DNA of 64,000 nucleotides from positions 7,071,947-7,135,946 of the forward strand of contig JAMKCF010000019.1 in the NCBI GenBank assembly GCA_023634235.1, in the 5' to 3' direction. The notes under the pieces are model-generated. The model was given only the letters and a program-made list of their open reading frames with translations, had not been told where the DNA came from and made no database searches. The translations under genes and the position numbers were made by a program. This DNA comes from Pisaster brevispinus. Its lineage: Eukaryota; Echinodermata; Asteroidea; Forcipulatida; Asteriidae. This document shows positions 48,001-59,879 of this stretch, piece after piece (positions within the stretch are counted from its first letter, which is position 1; every line of letters begins with the position of its first letter).

Positions 48001-51000
48001 CAATGATAACCAATTGTTATTTGAGCCTGCAGTACCAAATCCTACAAAGTCAAACATCTTCCTGAATAGGATCTGGGACTGGTGGGGTTGATCTTTCAAA
48101 ACCAGTAGAAATGAAGTCCTTCTTACCTCTCCGTAGCTTTGTCTTGCTGGCATCCAGGCTTCAATATCAAATTTCCTATAAGCAGGTGCTCCTAAATCAT
48201 GTGATGGCATGTCTAATACTCTATGTGAAGAAAGAAAAATACCACAGGAAAAGTTAACTTTTTCATAATAACTATTTGTTTTTTGTTTGTTTGTTTGTTT
48301 AGATGATCTTTCCAACAAGGGAACTCGGCAAAGCTCCTACAAGGGGATAGCCCTCTCATATCAACATTGGCTTAGTGTTTATGATTATGACCTGCATAAC
48401 TCAATAAATTGTGATTCAGTAACTAGACGACATTACTTATTCTAGTCATCTGGCCAGATTCGAACCCACAACCTTGTGATTGCAAGTCATGTAGTCCAAC
48501 CACTGGACCACAGTGGCATGTTAGTTACAGGGTTTAAAACATTGCTCAAGTGGGCTAGTCGAACTTACATCATGGATAGCTAGGAAAGGGGGAATATTAT
48601 AACAATTAGTAAACTACAAAAAATGTAGATACAAGATCTGATTTGAGATGTGATTATTGCAAAATGAATCTCTACTGTGGGAGTGCTTTACTCAACATTT
48701 GACTTGCAACTTCTAGTCATGAACACTACAGAATCAATTAAGTACATGTACTCTTAACGGACTAGTAAATATTTATGTTGTATTCAAAGCTTGATGGACT
48801 TCTCAGAAAAGAAAAGGTGTCGCAAGGTTTGATAAAGTTGAGTTATCCCACAGGGATGAGGATTTATTTGTTTTATAAACTGATTATAATTCCACCCATA
48901 ATATTATCCCTAGGGAACCAGGGTGCTAGTGGTATCTTTCCTTGTCTAGTACCACGGAAAAACCTGGTTTCAATCCAGAGCCCAACATATTAATTGGGTG
49001 TTTCCCCCTAATTGGAACTTGCACCTACATCTAAAACTAAACTTTCTTAAGTTGGATTTGAAACTTTTCATGATGGGAAAACAATCTAGAAACTAAGGTT
49101 CGTGGTAATGCATACATGTAATTCTATCTCTAATGAGAGGGACTGGTGATGGAACTTTGTTCAGCTTGTTCTGATTGTCTTCATCTCTCTAAACACTTCA
49201 TTGTTCAATCTTAAAAACTATACACAAAGTACAGGATTGGTTATTATCAAAAAAATACATTGGCTACTTAAAATCTGAAAGCTTGTTTATTAACAGAGAA
49301 ATGGTTCCATTAGACTTGCAAGATCAAGCATTTGAGGACAACTCCCCCCCCCCCCAAATTTTTTTTTTTTTTTAATTAAACAATTTAAACAAATATATAT
49401 ATATAAAATAAATCAATATTGCTTATTTCAATTTCAGCAATTAAATTGAGCCAAATAAAAATCCCTGAAAGACACACAACCTCTTTGGTTTTCAATAAAA
49501 CATAACCACCAAATACGATACAATTTTCACAGGCTGGACAGTGTGTTTATGGAAATCTATACTAGCTGGTCAGAAAAAATCTACTCTTTCCTAAAAAAGG
49601 ATGAAAAAAAAGAAGAAAACAAACTTGTACTTACTGGAAGTGTAAACCAAGTTCAGTGAAGAGGTCTTGCTGAATGCTGATAAGCTCATTAAGTATTTCT
49701 TCACTCTGAATCTCAGTAGAGACACAAAACATCTCCACCTGCAAAGATTTATTAAACACATAGATATGACAATACGACAGCCTTTAGAACTTTGTACTAC
49801 ACACTCTCTTTAAATCAAAACATTGCACTCCACTAATTAAGTGTCATGGCTAAGGCATCTAGTGCATTGGACTCAAGTTCCGAAGTTGTCAAAGTGTGGG
49901 TCCACACCAAGACTCTTAACCATGATTGCTTCATCCTTAAGATTGGATAAAAAGCTGTAGGTCCTACATGGTGTGTTATGAACTTAAAAGAACCAAGCAC
50001 TTTAAGTATTACAATAAGGAGGCTGGCTCCTGTGGTTCTGACATGGTCTGGCTTCAAAATGCACCACATGACCTTGTTCTCCATTCAAATTGCTATTTAC
50101 TGGTTACTCTGCTTCCCGCTAAATTCATTCCTAACAATCCTCACCTCTTTGTCTCGTTGATAATTTAGCAGGAGTGTATAATAATATTATTTTCAAACGT
50201 GAACAAGGTGAGTTGTAAAGTGCAGGGCATGGTATATTTGCAACTAGTTTGTCTAACCTTAGTGAATTGATGAACCCTGTAGAGTCCTCTAGCTTCTGCA
50301 CTGTGTGTTGTCTCTGCTCTAAAGCACTGACTGATGGCAAACATCTTCTGGGGAAGCTCAGTCTGGTCCAATACTCTATCCATGAAGTATCCTGATAATA
50401 AATGTAATCAAATGGTTTCAATCAGTCAGGGAACAAGATTTTATATCATTAGTCAGTCAGGAATGTACAGGTACAACATGGTAGCAGCTAGCTGGTTAGT
50501 CATCCTGTTCCTATATCATTAGTCAGTCAGGAATGTACAGGTACAACATGGTGGCAGCTAGCTGGTTAGTCATCCTGTTCCTATTTCATTAGTCAGTCAG
50601 GAATGTACAGGTACAACATGGTAGCAGCTAGCTGGTTAGTCATCCTGTTCCTATATCATTAGTCAGTCAGGAATGTACAGGTACAACATGGTAGCAGCTA
50701 GCTGGTTAGTCATCCTGTTCCTATTTCATTAGTCAGTCAGGAATGTACAGGTACAACATGGTAGCAGCTAGCTGGTTAGTCATCCTGTTCCTATATCATT
50801 AGTCAGTCAGGAATGTACAGGTACAACATGGTAGCAGCTAGCTGGTTAGTCATCCTGTTCCTATTTCATTAGTCAGTCAGGAATGTACAGGTACAACATG
50901 GTAGCAGCTAGCTGGTTAGTCATCCTGTTCCTATTTCATTAGTCAGTCAGGAATGTACAGGTACAACATGGTAGCAGCTAGCTGGTTAGTCATCCTGTTC

Positions 51001-54000
51001 CTATATCATTAGTCAGTCAGGAATGTACAGGTACAACATGGTAGCAGCTAGCTGGTTAGTCATCCTGTTCCTATATCATTAGTCAGTCAGGAATGTACAG
51101 GTACAACATGGTAGCAGCTAGCTGGTTAGTCATCCTGTTCCTATTTCATTAGTCAGTCAGGAATGTACAGGTACAACATGGTAGCAGCTAGCTGGTTAGT
51201 CATCCTGTTCCTATTTCATTAGTCAGTCAGGAATGTACAGGTACAACATGGTAGCAGCTAGCTGGTTAGTCATCCTGTTCCTATTTCATTAGTCAGTCAG
51301 GAATGTACAGGTACAACATGGTAGCAGCTAGCTGGTTAGTCATCCTGTTCCTATTTCATTAGTCAGTCAGGAATGTACAGGTACAACATGGTAGCAGCTA
51401 GCTGGTTAGTCATCCTGTTCCTATATCATTAGTCAGTCAGGAATGTACAGGTACAACATGGTAGCAGCTAGCTGGTTAGTCATCCTGTTCCTATTTCATT
51501 AGTCAGTCAGGAATGTACAGGTACAACATGGTAGCAGCTAGCTGGTTAGTCATCCTGTTCCTATATCATTAGTCAGTCAGGAATGTACAGGTACAACATG
51601 GTAGCAGCTAGCTGGTTAGTCATCCTGTTCCTATTTCATTAGTCAGTCAGGAATGTACAGGTACAACAACATGGTGGCAGCTAGCTGGTTAGTCATCCTG
51701 TTCCTATTTCATTAAGTCAGTCAGGAATGTACAGGTACAACATGGTAGCAGCTAGCTGGTTAGTCATCCTGTTCCTATTTCATTAGTCAGTCAGGAATGT
51801 ACAGGTACAACATGGTGGCAGCTAGCTGGTTAGTCATCCTGTTCCTAAGTGTGAGGTTATTTCTCTTAGCCACACCCACTTCACACAAACTGTTTGTAAC
51901 AACTACCAGTACAAGGAATAAATCAACTAGTTTTCCTTGAGACTTGTATGCAAATGAATAATTTGTGGACTTCTTTCACACACTTTGCACAGACCCCAAG
52001 TTTCATGAGAAGTAGAGACATCTATCAAAAGAAATCTCTTTAAATTATGAAAATGTTATTTTTTTGTGAAAAAGTGCATGGCAGCCTTGGGGCTGGAAGA
52101 AGCAAAAACCTTAAATTTGCAGCAGACGTTTGATTTATTGACACACCAATAGGATAGGAACACTAAAACTGCTCTAAGTTGCAGCTACCAAAATGCATTA
52201 GTGTATTAATGGGTCAGAGCAAAAACAACATGACTCAGTGTAGGTAGGTTTGTGTGAACATACAGGATAGTTTTAGAAAGTCAACAACACTGGTGCAAAT
52301 TGTGTGGTTGTTGATATTGTGTTTTTGCATTGACAAATAAAACTGTTTCACAAATACATCCCAAGAAGCTTTTGATAATCATGTGTTTCTACTACTGGAC
52401 ATTCCAACTTGTTTCAGATCATCTAAATCTAAAAAATAATCAACAAACAAGTGCAGCCAACCTGCTATGCCAACTTCTGCAGTTCCAGATAGACATAACT
52501 CGCTGTCATGTTTCCTTCGATCCAACTTATAAACTTGTGTGTGTAAACCTTTGGTTCGCATTCCACATCCTTCCTGTTGGAGAGAAACAAAACCAATGTC
52601 AACAGCAAATACTGATTCAAAATCTCAATATACATGGGCAAATTATTACTTAGTGTAACTCCTTATAGCACACAGACAACATTGGTATTTGTCCAAGACC
52701 AGTATCTGCACTTTGTGTGACCCAACATGTACATGAAGTAACAAACCTGTGACCTAGTTTAAGCTAAATCTATCAAAATACAGGCAAACACCCTTGTTTG
52801 TTTTCACTGTCTTCAAACATCAGGTTTTAAACTCATGAGATCAAAACTAATAGTTTTACTCATTTCACACAAACTGGGCTCACCCAAACACTACTATCCA
52901 TGGTAAGTTTCCACATACAAGATCATTCACACACTGAACTCATCCACAAACTACTCTCCTTCAATAACATGCAAGTATCACATACAAGATCATCCACACA
53001 CTGAGCTCATCCACAAACTACTCTCCTTCAATAACGTGCAAGTATCCACATACAAGATCATTCACAAACTGAGCTCATCCACAAACTACTCTCCTTCAAT
53101 AACGTGCAAGTATCACATACAAGACCATCCACACAATGAACTCATCCACAAACTACTCTCCTTCAATAACGTGCAAGTATCCACATACAAGATCATCCAC
53201 ACACTGAACTCATCCACAAACTACTCTCCTTCAATAACGTGCAAGTATCACATACAAGATCATTCACACACTGAGCTCATCCACAAACTACTCTCCTTCA
53301 ATAACATGCAAGTATCACATACAAGATCATCCACACACTGAGCTCATCCACAAACTACTCTCCTTCAATAACGTGCAAGTATCCACATACAAGATCATCT
53401 ACACACTGAACTCATCCACAAACTACTCTCTTTCAATAACGTGCAAGTATCACATACAAGATCATCCACACACTGAACTCATCCACAAAATGAACTCCTC
53501 CAATAAACTGCAAGTTTCCACAAACTGAACCCATTCACACTCATTTCAAACCGTAAGTACACTAAGGTCATTCATGTGACTGAGCTCAGATGAGTTTTTC
53601 TACTTAGTGGATTTAAAAACACCCCTTCTACCTTTTATGGTTTCCAATGTACTTACAAAAACGAGTGGTTGTACGAGATCAGGCACTGACAGGGCTCTGA
53701 ACCCTCTGCTTAGTAGTCTATCTACTGTAAAGCGTATGAGGGCGTGCTCCAACATGGCTGCTGCACCCTTCAGAAAAAATGACCTATGACCTGTGATATG
53801 ACCTAGATTCCTAGGAAGAGACAACAATAAAGGATTGAAAATATCACTCAACATTTACAGCAATTTATATTGAAAGTTTTTTAAGTCCATTGAATATATC
53901 CCGCTAAAAGGCATACCACATTATTGGTTTAGGAAGAGTACATTCATTCCCATTCTCTTGTTTTAAGAAATCACACCATACAACAAATCTGTGGAAATTT

Positions 54001-57000
54001 GATTGCAAAACAAAGTGAAAAAAAAGAAGAAGTTTGTTTTATCAGTAAAGATGTGCGTGCTCATTTACATGTATGTGCTTATTTCCATTGCAGCAGGCAA
54101 CAGTGATTTGCGAGTCTTCAAATGCAAATTTCTTGACCTTGACAATACTTTAGGCATAATTATTTCTCTGGAGGGATTGGTACTGGTATGAACTTTATAA
54201 CCAGTAATTCTAAAAATACTATCAATGCATTGTAACATTATTTCTTGTAAAGTTTGTACATTTCTAAGCTATTCTTTGCTTGGTAAAGAGACAGAGAGAG
54301 AAGAAAAACTTACTTGATTCTAATGATGTTCAGATTCTCTCCTAATTCAATGTGACTCTTTACAGGAAAGTTGAAAGTTGGTTTCCTGCCAATTAAAGCA
54401 ACCAATTTGGGCTCATCATCCATGTGAAAAGGCTGAAAGAAAATTTGTTATAATTAGAAAACCAAAACTGTTCCATACTTTCAAAAGTAATTATCAAATT
54501 TAATTTGTTTGAATTTGTGAATATGTACTCATCCTATTAAATGTAAAAAGCAAAAAATGAGCTCATAAGCACAATAACCCAGCAGTTAAGACACATTCTC
54601 TTAAATATGAATGAGCATGGGTTCAGATCCAATCCGAGCTACCTCTAGATTTGTTTCCTTTTACAGGAATCAGAAGGCATTGATTATACAGTGTTGCTCA
54701 GAAGTCAGTATTATATCAAACCAATCATTTTGGCTGATCATAGCTCAACATGCAAAATATACAATGCACAAAATCCTAAGGCAAATTCTTTAGACATGGT
54801 TCTTTACAAATTATAACATGTGTAATAGGTGTATTTTAAAAGTATCACAACCCAATAGCCCAAACTGTGGATCCTATGGTGATATGCCTTGCCGTTAAGT
54901 ATGACCAGTTTAACATTGTCATCCATAGTCCAACAAGGTTATTGAATTGAATGACTTGTTTGGTTTTGCTGGGTTGTATCGGATGGTATAAACTGTTCTT
55001 TTGTCACTTACTGCATCTGGGTGTGTTCTGTTAGGCAGCTTACATGCAGATTGAAAGAACTCATTTTCTGCTTCCTTAACCTGGGCTTTCAATACACTAC
55101 AATGATAATCTTCTCCTTTCTCACTCTTAAGATCGTTCAGCTCTTTCTCTAAGTGTTTCCATTTCTTCCAAAGTTCCACCTGTGCATCAAGAAATATGAA
55201 ACCAATAAAACAACTAATTGAGTAATGGATAAATTCATTCATGGATAAATGTGGATGAAAACATTTCCCTTCATGCCTCGGCAATAGTTAGCTTACTCGT
55301 TGCCAGTGGCATTCAACAAATTTAAAACCGATTGAAATTTCCAGCTTTTGGTCACAACAATCTGACAATGGAATAGGATAAAACAAACAATCAAAAGACT
55401 TATTGCAGTATGTTTGTGTTATTGTCAGCAAACATTGCACTTGAAATAATGTCTCTCTTGTGTGTTCAGTGTGTTATTGAACATCTTTATATTTCCTGGG
55501 TTTGCCAAAACAAATTGAATCAAAATACAGGGGTAGGTTTACACATTCAAAATGGGGACCTATGAAACAAGAAAAGTCGTGTTTGGTAAACACAAATGCC
55601 CCGCAAGCCAGTCCGTTTCACAACATTTGACCTATGTGGTCTAAAAATAGGAGGTGTCTGTATCCCAAGACCAAGCCACACACCAGTTCATATGCCAAGT
55701 CCTTTTAAAATTATCACTAGGACATAATTTTTTTGTAGGCATAAAATATTAAATAGCATCAAAAAGGCAGCATCTGAAGCAAACAGGGTTCCTAAGTTAA
55801 AATACAAGTAAAACATGTAGAACAGAGTGGGTTTTTTTCACAAACAATCTTAGCCAGCGTGTGCAATGCTTGTGGATACTGTGTCATGTGGGTGGGGAAG
55901 GACCAATGGCTGAAGATGTGTACTCATACATACTACCCCCCCCCCCGCAATTTCTACAATTTCTACTATTTTTACATAACGGTTTTTTAAAGGTTTAATC
56001 ATTGTCAAGTGGGTTGGGTAGAAGGCTGGGAAGGAAGGGTGGGATGAAGGATGGGTGAGGGAAGGGGGGAGGAGGGGTGGGGAAAGAGGGTGGGGATCAG
56101 GTGAAAGAAGGGGAGGATGAGTAGGGAAGGGGTGGGAGAAGGGGTGGGGAGGTAGAAGGGAACAATGGGTGGGGAAGGGGTGGGGGAGGGGAGGATTGGG
56201 TTAGAAGGGGGTGGGGAAGGGGTGGGGAAATGGCTGGGGGAAGGAGGGGGCAAGGGGTGGGGGAAGGGGTGGGGAGGGTTGGGTTGGAAGGGGAGGAGGG
56301 GTAGGAGAAGATGCTGGGTGGGGAAGAGGGGTGGGGAAGAGGTTTCATGGGGTGGGATGGGATGAAGTGGTGGGGACGGTGGGGGTCCCCATACATGAAA
56401 GTGGCAACACACCAAGTTTGGAGATAATACATGTATGCCATGTCCTTCAAACAAAGTTTGGAGTTGATATGACAAGCCCTAGTCGAGGTATTGCTCAGAC
56501 ACCTTTTCTTTTGTTTTAGCCATGTTAGCCATAATGACCTTGACATTTGACTGGGGGGGGGGGTTCACAAACAATAGACTTTTGAGGGACCCAAAGACCA
56601 ATCCACAAACCAAGTTTGCAGTTAATATGCAAAGTCCATCTCAAGTTATCAATCCAACAAAAATTGGTTGTTTTAGCCATAATGACCTCAACATTGGACC
56701 AAAGGGGTATCAATAACGGCAGGCTTCTGGGGGGAATCCCATGACCAATCCAAACACCAAGTTTTGAGTTGACATTTGAGTCCTCCTTGAGTTACAATTT
56801 GCATGCAAGCACACATATACACACACACACAAGTGTGTAAACACCTCCAATCGGGGACCTCCTATTGTCCCTCTTTTGTTTGTACTTTAGCTTTTTGGCA
56901 ACAGCTCCCATTGGTTTTGTACACAATTTCTAACTGGGGACCTTTACCCAACCGGGGACCCTATTGTCCTCTTTTGTTATAGGTCCCCGGTTTGAATGTG

Positions 57001-58025
57001 AAAACAAACTCACACACACACAAACGCACACACACTCGGAAGGACATGTCGGAAACAGTATGCCCCTTCGGTGGCTTCGCCAACCGCGGGGCATAAAAAA
57101 GAGGGATAGTAGGAGGTCCCCAATTGCAGGTGTTTTTGAACTTGTCTGTTTATATAGTTACCACTTCATACACATCTGCATCTCCCTTCCTATGTCTAAC
57201 ATTCTCAGCAATCTGCTCTGTGTTGTTACAAATATCTTGCATATCAAGATTTGGTCTCAAACTGTCTGAAAATATCCATTCATCCCTCTGCAGCACAGCA
57301 GAAGAATGCATGTGACTCTGAAAGAACAAAGTACAGGATTTGCAATTATTGGGAACAAATTGTTATTTCAATATGAGCGCTTAATGATTATAAAGATCCT
57401 ACCAGTACCAGCCCTTCGGAAAAAAAATACCCTCAAAGCTGAGAAAATAGCAAAGAAGACCCCCTACATCACAACTGTTTATTTCAATTGCCACAAACAA
57501 ATTAAGCCCTGCCGAGTATGAACGTGCACAAAAAGCCTGACAAAACATAAACCGCCAACTTAAATAGGGAGACAATCAACATAGGGCTAGATAGCTCAGT
57601 TGGTAGAGCGCCAGCGTGTTAATTCGGAGGTCAGGGTTCAAATCCTGCTCTAATCAATTTTTCTTTGTTAACCCCAAATCTTCTTAAAATTACCCAGTCA
57701 GTTTCCCTTAATAAACCATATTAGTTGTTTTTGACAGGTTTATGTAATGTGAGGAAATCTTCACAGCCCCATTGGTTGGTTGTACATCCATAGTGTGTTG
57801 ATTGAAAACTAGAACGAGGAAATGAATTTATCCTCCCAAAGAATCAATGATGTTTTATACCTTTAATTGAAAACCCCTGAGTACTTGATGATCAACATCT
57901 AAACTCTTAATCTGGACTGAGGATGGACAGACATTTCTGCAAGGGATTAATACTGTATTTAACTTGAAGAATGAGACAGTGTTGAATAGCCCCCATCTGT
58001 TGTAATGTAGGAGTCTCCTTGCCAT
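42048..58025 (-). CDS. SARS2: SARS2, mitochondrial seryl-tRNA synthetase (11 coding exons)
   Basis: Charges mitochondrial tRNA-Ser with serine in the matrix. Exons in transcript order: 58025-57861, 57317-57162, 55179-55012, 54432-54314, 53810-53657, 52573-52462, 50391-50258, 49738-49635, 48220-48127, 47163-47071, 42215-42048. Phases are consistent and give 488 residues plus stop (human 518). The N-terminus ([14 protein letters not shown]) is basic and hydrophobic, like a mitochondrial targeting peptide. Exon 3 encodes the charged tRNA-binding helical arm. Class II signatures: motif-1 region with [20 protein letters not shown], serine-site [10 protein letters not shown] (from 285), motif 2 [20 protein letters not shown] (Arg316, Glu318) and motif 3 [17 protein letters not shown] (Arg443). 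The first coding exon follows an acceptor-like TTTTGTTGTAG at 58034, so an upstream non-coding exon is likely. Tail-to-tail with TXNDC16. Confidence 0.96.
42588..46835. mobile_element. ~4.25-kb near-complete palindrome filling SARS2 intron 10
   Basis: The outer arms 42600-43345 and 46060-46795 are inverted copies (over 90 percent alike by eye), including a ~20-base C tract at 43346 and a matching G tract at 46047. Pairing continues through 43370-43790 with 45650-46045, 44330-44480 with 45225-45380, and GCATCTCCATG (44757) with CATGGAGATGC (44918), leaving a loop near 150 bases. The left arm carries a ~360-bp tandem duplication (43476-43833, 43834-44190) that is single in the right. Between 44510 and 45190 short palindromes such as ATGATAATTATCATGTACG recur. 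No coding frame; it looks like a foldback-type non-autonomous transposon. Confidence 0.8.
47590..47712 (+). mobile_element. tRNA-like SINE fragment (SARS2 intron 9)
   Basis: GTTGGTTCGAATCCAACCCT is a good B-box arm preceded by ACTGGTCTAGTG, an A-box-like stretch with odd spacing. Not a functional tRNA by eye. Confidence 0.4.
48448..48525 (-). mobile_element. tRNA-like SINE head (SARS2 intron 8)
   Basis: Minus strand reads CACTGTGGTCCAGTGGTTGG, then CTTGCAATCACAAGGTTGTG and GGTTCGAATCTGGCC, giving A and B boxes in order. The arms are only partly complementary and no discrete CCA-ready end is seen. Confidence 0.5.
49845..49925 (+). mobile_element. tRNA-like SINE fragment (SARS2 intron 7)
   Basis: TGTCATGGCTAAGGCATCTA then GTGTGGGTCCACACC, a degenerate tRNA-like head. 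Confidence 0.35.
50451..51848. repeat. VNTR: 70-bp unit, about 20 copies (SARS2 intron 6)
   Basis: Unit AGTCAGTCAGGAATGTACAG, GTACAACATGGTAGCAGCTA, GCTGGTTAGTCATCCTGTTC, CTAT(A/T)TCATT. Eighteen copies keep exact 70-bp spacing (50451 to 51641); the last ones carry a 3-bp AAC insertion and a 1-bp A insertion. Copies differ almost only at CTATATC versus CTATTTC and at GTAGCAG versus GTGGCAG. Confidence 0.97.
52913..53519. repeat. Minisatellite, alternating 67/68-bp unit, nine copies (SARS2 intron 5)
   Basis: Unit ACATACAAGATCATCCACAC, ACTGAACTCATCCACAAACT, ACTCTCCTTCAATAACGTGC, AAGTATC(C). Starts at 52913, 52980, 53048, 53115, 53183, 53250, 53317, 53385, 53452. The one-base TATCAC/TATCCAC difference alternates for most of the array. 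Confidence 0.95.
54548..54640 (+). mobile_element. tRNA-like SINE fragment (SARS2 intron 3)
   Basis: ACCCAGCAGTTAAGACAC and GGGTTCAGATCCAATCC are A- and B-box-like, with poor stems. Weak call. Confidence 0.3.
56017..56395. repeat. Purine-rich GGGGAAGG tract (SARS2 intron 2)
   Basis: About 380 bp with very few pyrimidines on the plus strand, made of irregular GGGTGGGGAAGG-like units with many runs of three or more G. The proline/serine-rich minus-strand frames across it come from composition. Confidence 0.9.
56830..57140. mobile_element. GGGGACC repeat with inverted ends, beside the SARS2 exon 2 donor
   Basis: The left end AAACACCTCCAATCGGGGAC then CTCCTATTGTCCCTCTTTT is mirrored by AAAAGAGGGATAGTAGGAGG then TCCCCAATTGCAGGTGTTT, giving terminal inverted repeats of about 40 bp around an AC-rich core. 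The element ends about 20 bp from the exon 2 donor at 57161. The copies at 25.4 and 25.8 kb lack an obvious right arm. Confidence 0.65.
57580..57700 (+). mobile_element. tRNA-derived SINE, copy 2 (SARS2 intron 1, opposite strand)
   Basis: GATAGCTCAGTTGGTAGAGC.., GGGTTCAAATCCTGCTCT and the tail TTTGTTAACCCCAAATC match the copy at 36930-37045. The D arm is good, but anticodon-stem pairs and the T stem are broken by an extra G, so it is not a working tRNA gene. Confidence 0.7.
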
Positions 58026-58049
58026 GCTGCTATCTACAACAAAACACAT

Positions 58050-59250
58050 AAAAACAACAAGCTTTAATGCATACTATTTGCATACAAATTTAGTTTTGAG
58101 TTTGGGCATAAAAAGCCTCTTGAAAAGAAGCTGTGATAATCTTAACCCTCAATCCTGCGGACAGCCTTACACTGAAGGGCTACGATTTAACAATGTTTTC
58201 AAATTTGCCTTTGTTTTTCTCTTTTTAGTGTAATTTGGGTTTTTTCATAACTTGTTACGCACTCAATCGAGCTCACTTAAAAGGCAAACAAAGTTTGCCA
58301 AATTTGTACACATAATTCAAGGGTTACAATTATCGCTGCTTGAACTGCTTGAAACGTTGCATTTTTGAAAGGTGTTCTCCATTGCTATGAACATTTAGAA
58401 CCTAAAAGCATTCTTAATAAACAAGAAGTTGTGGTAGTGGATGTGTACCTGGCACCGAGAATCTTTTAGAAAACACTATTAAGCCACTTTACAGTACAGC
58501 GCCCTCTTTGAGGCAAACATGAGTAGTCAAAATTTTAAAAGGTTTAAAATACCTTCCAATCCTGATTGTATAACAAGGTATGTTTCATTGGGCCGATGTC
58601 TTCAGAGCAGAAGGTGCGAGGATCGAGTCCCACTTTTAAATTTTTTTAGTTTTTAAATGATAATTTAAATTAGCTTTTAAAACCTGTTCAGCTGATTTCA
58701 TTTGCCTTGTACTGTATACTCAGTGAGGCTCATTAAAATGTGCCGGTCGACAGGGTCAGTGCCATGGGGGCCGCCATCTTGCTTTAAAGACCTCCGATGT
58801 GTTGAGTGAAACGCTTGAGGGCGCTCTACCTGACCGCGGAGGGCGCTACGACCAAAGTGAAACGGATGTTGGAGGCATTTTCAACCCCAAAGAATTAGAA
58901 ACCGGAAACACTTTAACAGTCAAATTATGACTGATACATTATTTGCTTCAAATGCTTCCTTTAGAAACAAGACGAAAACATTCACATCAATTACCCCAAA
59001 ATTGCCGATATCAAAAACTTACGAGAACAACAAAATAATTTGCCTTACGCTGCTTGGTATAATAATAACATCCTCAATTTTGTTTTCATGAAATTTCCCC
59101 AATTAATAATTACGATAATTAGCAAATTTGAATGGATGCCATGTTTAAAATAATACTAATAAACGAATACATTAGTCATCTATGGGCCGATCTTCTTTAA
59201 ATTTCTTCAGCCGGTCACCGTCATCTTTTTGTAATCTTCCTCTGCAACAT
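58050..59250. other. SARS2 5' flank
   Basis: Apart from the YY1-type motif, no coding feature is supported. A minus-strand donor-like CAG|GTACAC near 58447 could end a non-coding first exon that splices to 58034; this is a guess. Confidence 0.3.
58770..58781 (-). promoter_or_regulatory. YY1-type motif (CAAGATGGCGGC), probable SARS2 promoter
   Basis: On the minus strand this reads CAAGATGGCGGC, the YY1 core found at or just after the start site of many housekeeping genes and usually in the direction of transcription. It has the SARS2 orientation, lies 745 bp upstream of the SARS2 ATG, and sits in a locally GC/CpG-rich patch (about 58740-58880). It fits with a first non-coding exon starting here and splicing to the acceptor at 58034. 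The exact start site is not determined. Confidence 0.5.
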
Positions 59251-59252
59251 AA

Positions 59253-59395
59253 TAGACCGTGCAAGTCTCGCGCGTATTCGAACATTTTTGGGACCACTGT
59301 GGTCCAACGTACATTGCTTTAACGCGTTAAAAAAACAAACTCACGAGCTTTAACGGATCCCAATGTTCGAATACGCGCGAGACTTGCACAGTCTA
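59253..59395. mobile_element. 143-bp MITE with TA flanks, upstream of SARS2
   Basis: TAGACCGTGCAAGTCTCGCG then CGTATTCGAACA is mirrored by TGTTCGAATACGCGCGAGAC then TTGCACAGTCTA: about 32-bp arms with one mismatch. TA at both edges fits a mariner-type duplication. Confidence 0.8.
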
Positions 59396-59879
59396 TTGCC
59401 AGATCTCTCCGGTTAATCCATTTTTGGATGTGAATTACATATAACGGACGATGATATTATCCCAGCGAGTGAGTTTTAATAGGCCTACAGGAAAATTGGA
59501 AATACTGTTAAACTTGAGAAAATAGCAATGAAGACCTCAGCCTCTCAAAATCACATTGCTTATGTTTGTTTTCCCGCAATTGAAAAAACATGTACATAAT
59601 AAATACCAAATAAAACATGAACCGCTTTTTGTGACCAGTTTTCTTTTTTTTTTTCAGGGGTTATGGCTTGCGTTGTACTTATTACAAACAAGACCATAGT
59701 ATGGTTGCCCTGAATGGAAATCGAACACGTATTGAAGTATTAAGTGTTTTATATCGCCATTCACGGGCCACCATACCACAGCAATGATACTGTTCCCAAA
59801 ACCAATGACCGTATACCTCTAAAGCGAGGCTCCGAAATCAAATTCGGTTTTTGATGCACATTTTCCAATAGATGGAGTC

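Noticed and set aside
50451..51848. CRISPR-like array
   Set aside because: Regular repeats, but the whole 70-bp unit is conserved with no variable spacers, and it is in an intron of an animal gene.
56005..56546. Proline/serine-rich open frames of about 150 residues
   Set aside because: Direct translation of the homopurine/homopyrimidine tract; overlapping frames on the same strand look alike.
57583..57655. tRNA gene
   Set aside because: D arm is good, but the anticodon stem has mismatches and the T arm has an extra G; head and tail are shared with a second copy, so it is a SINE.
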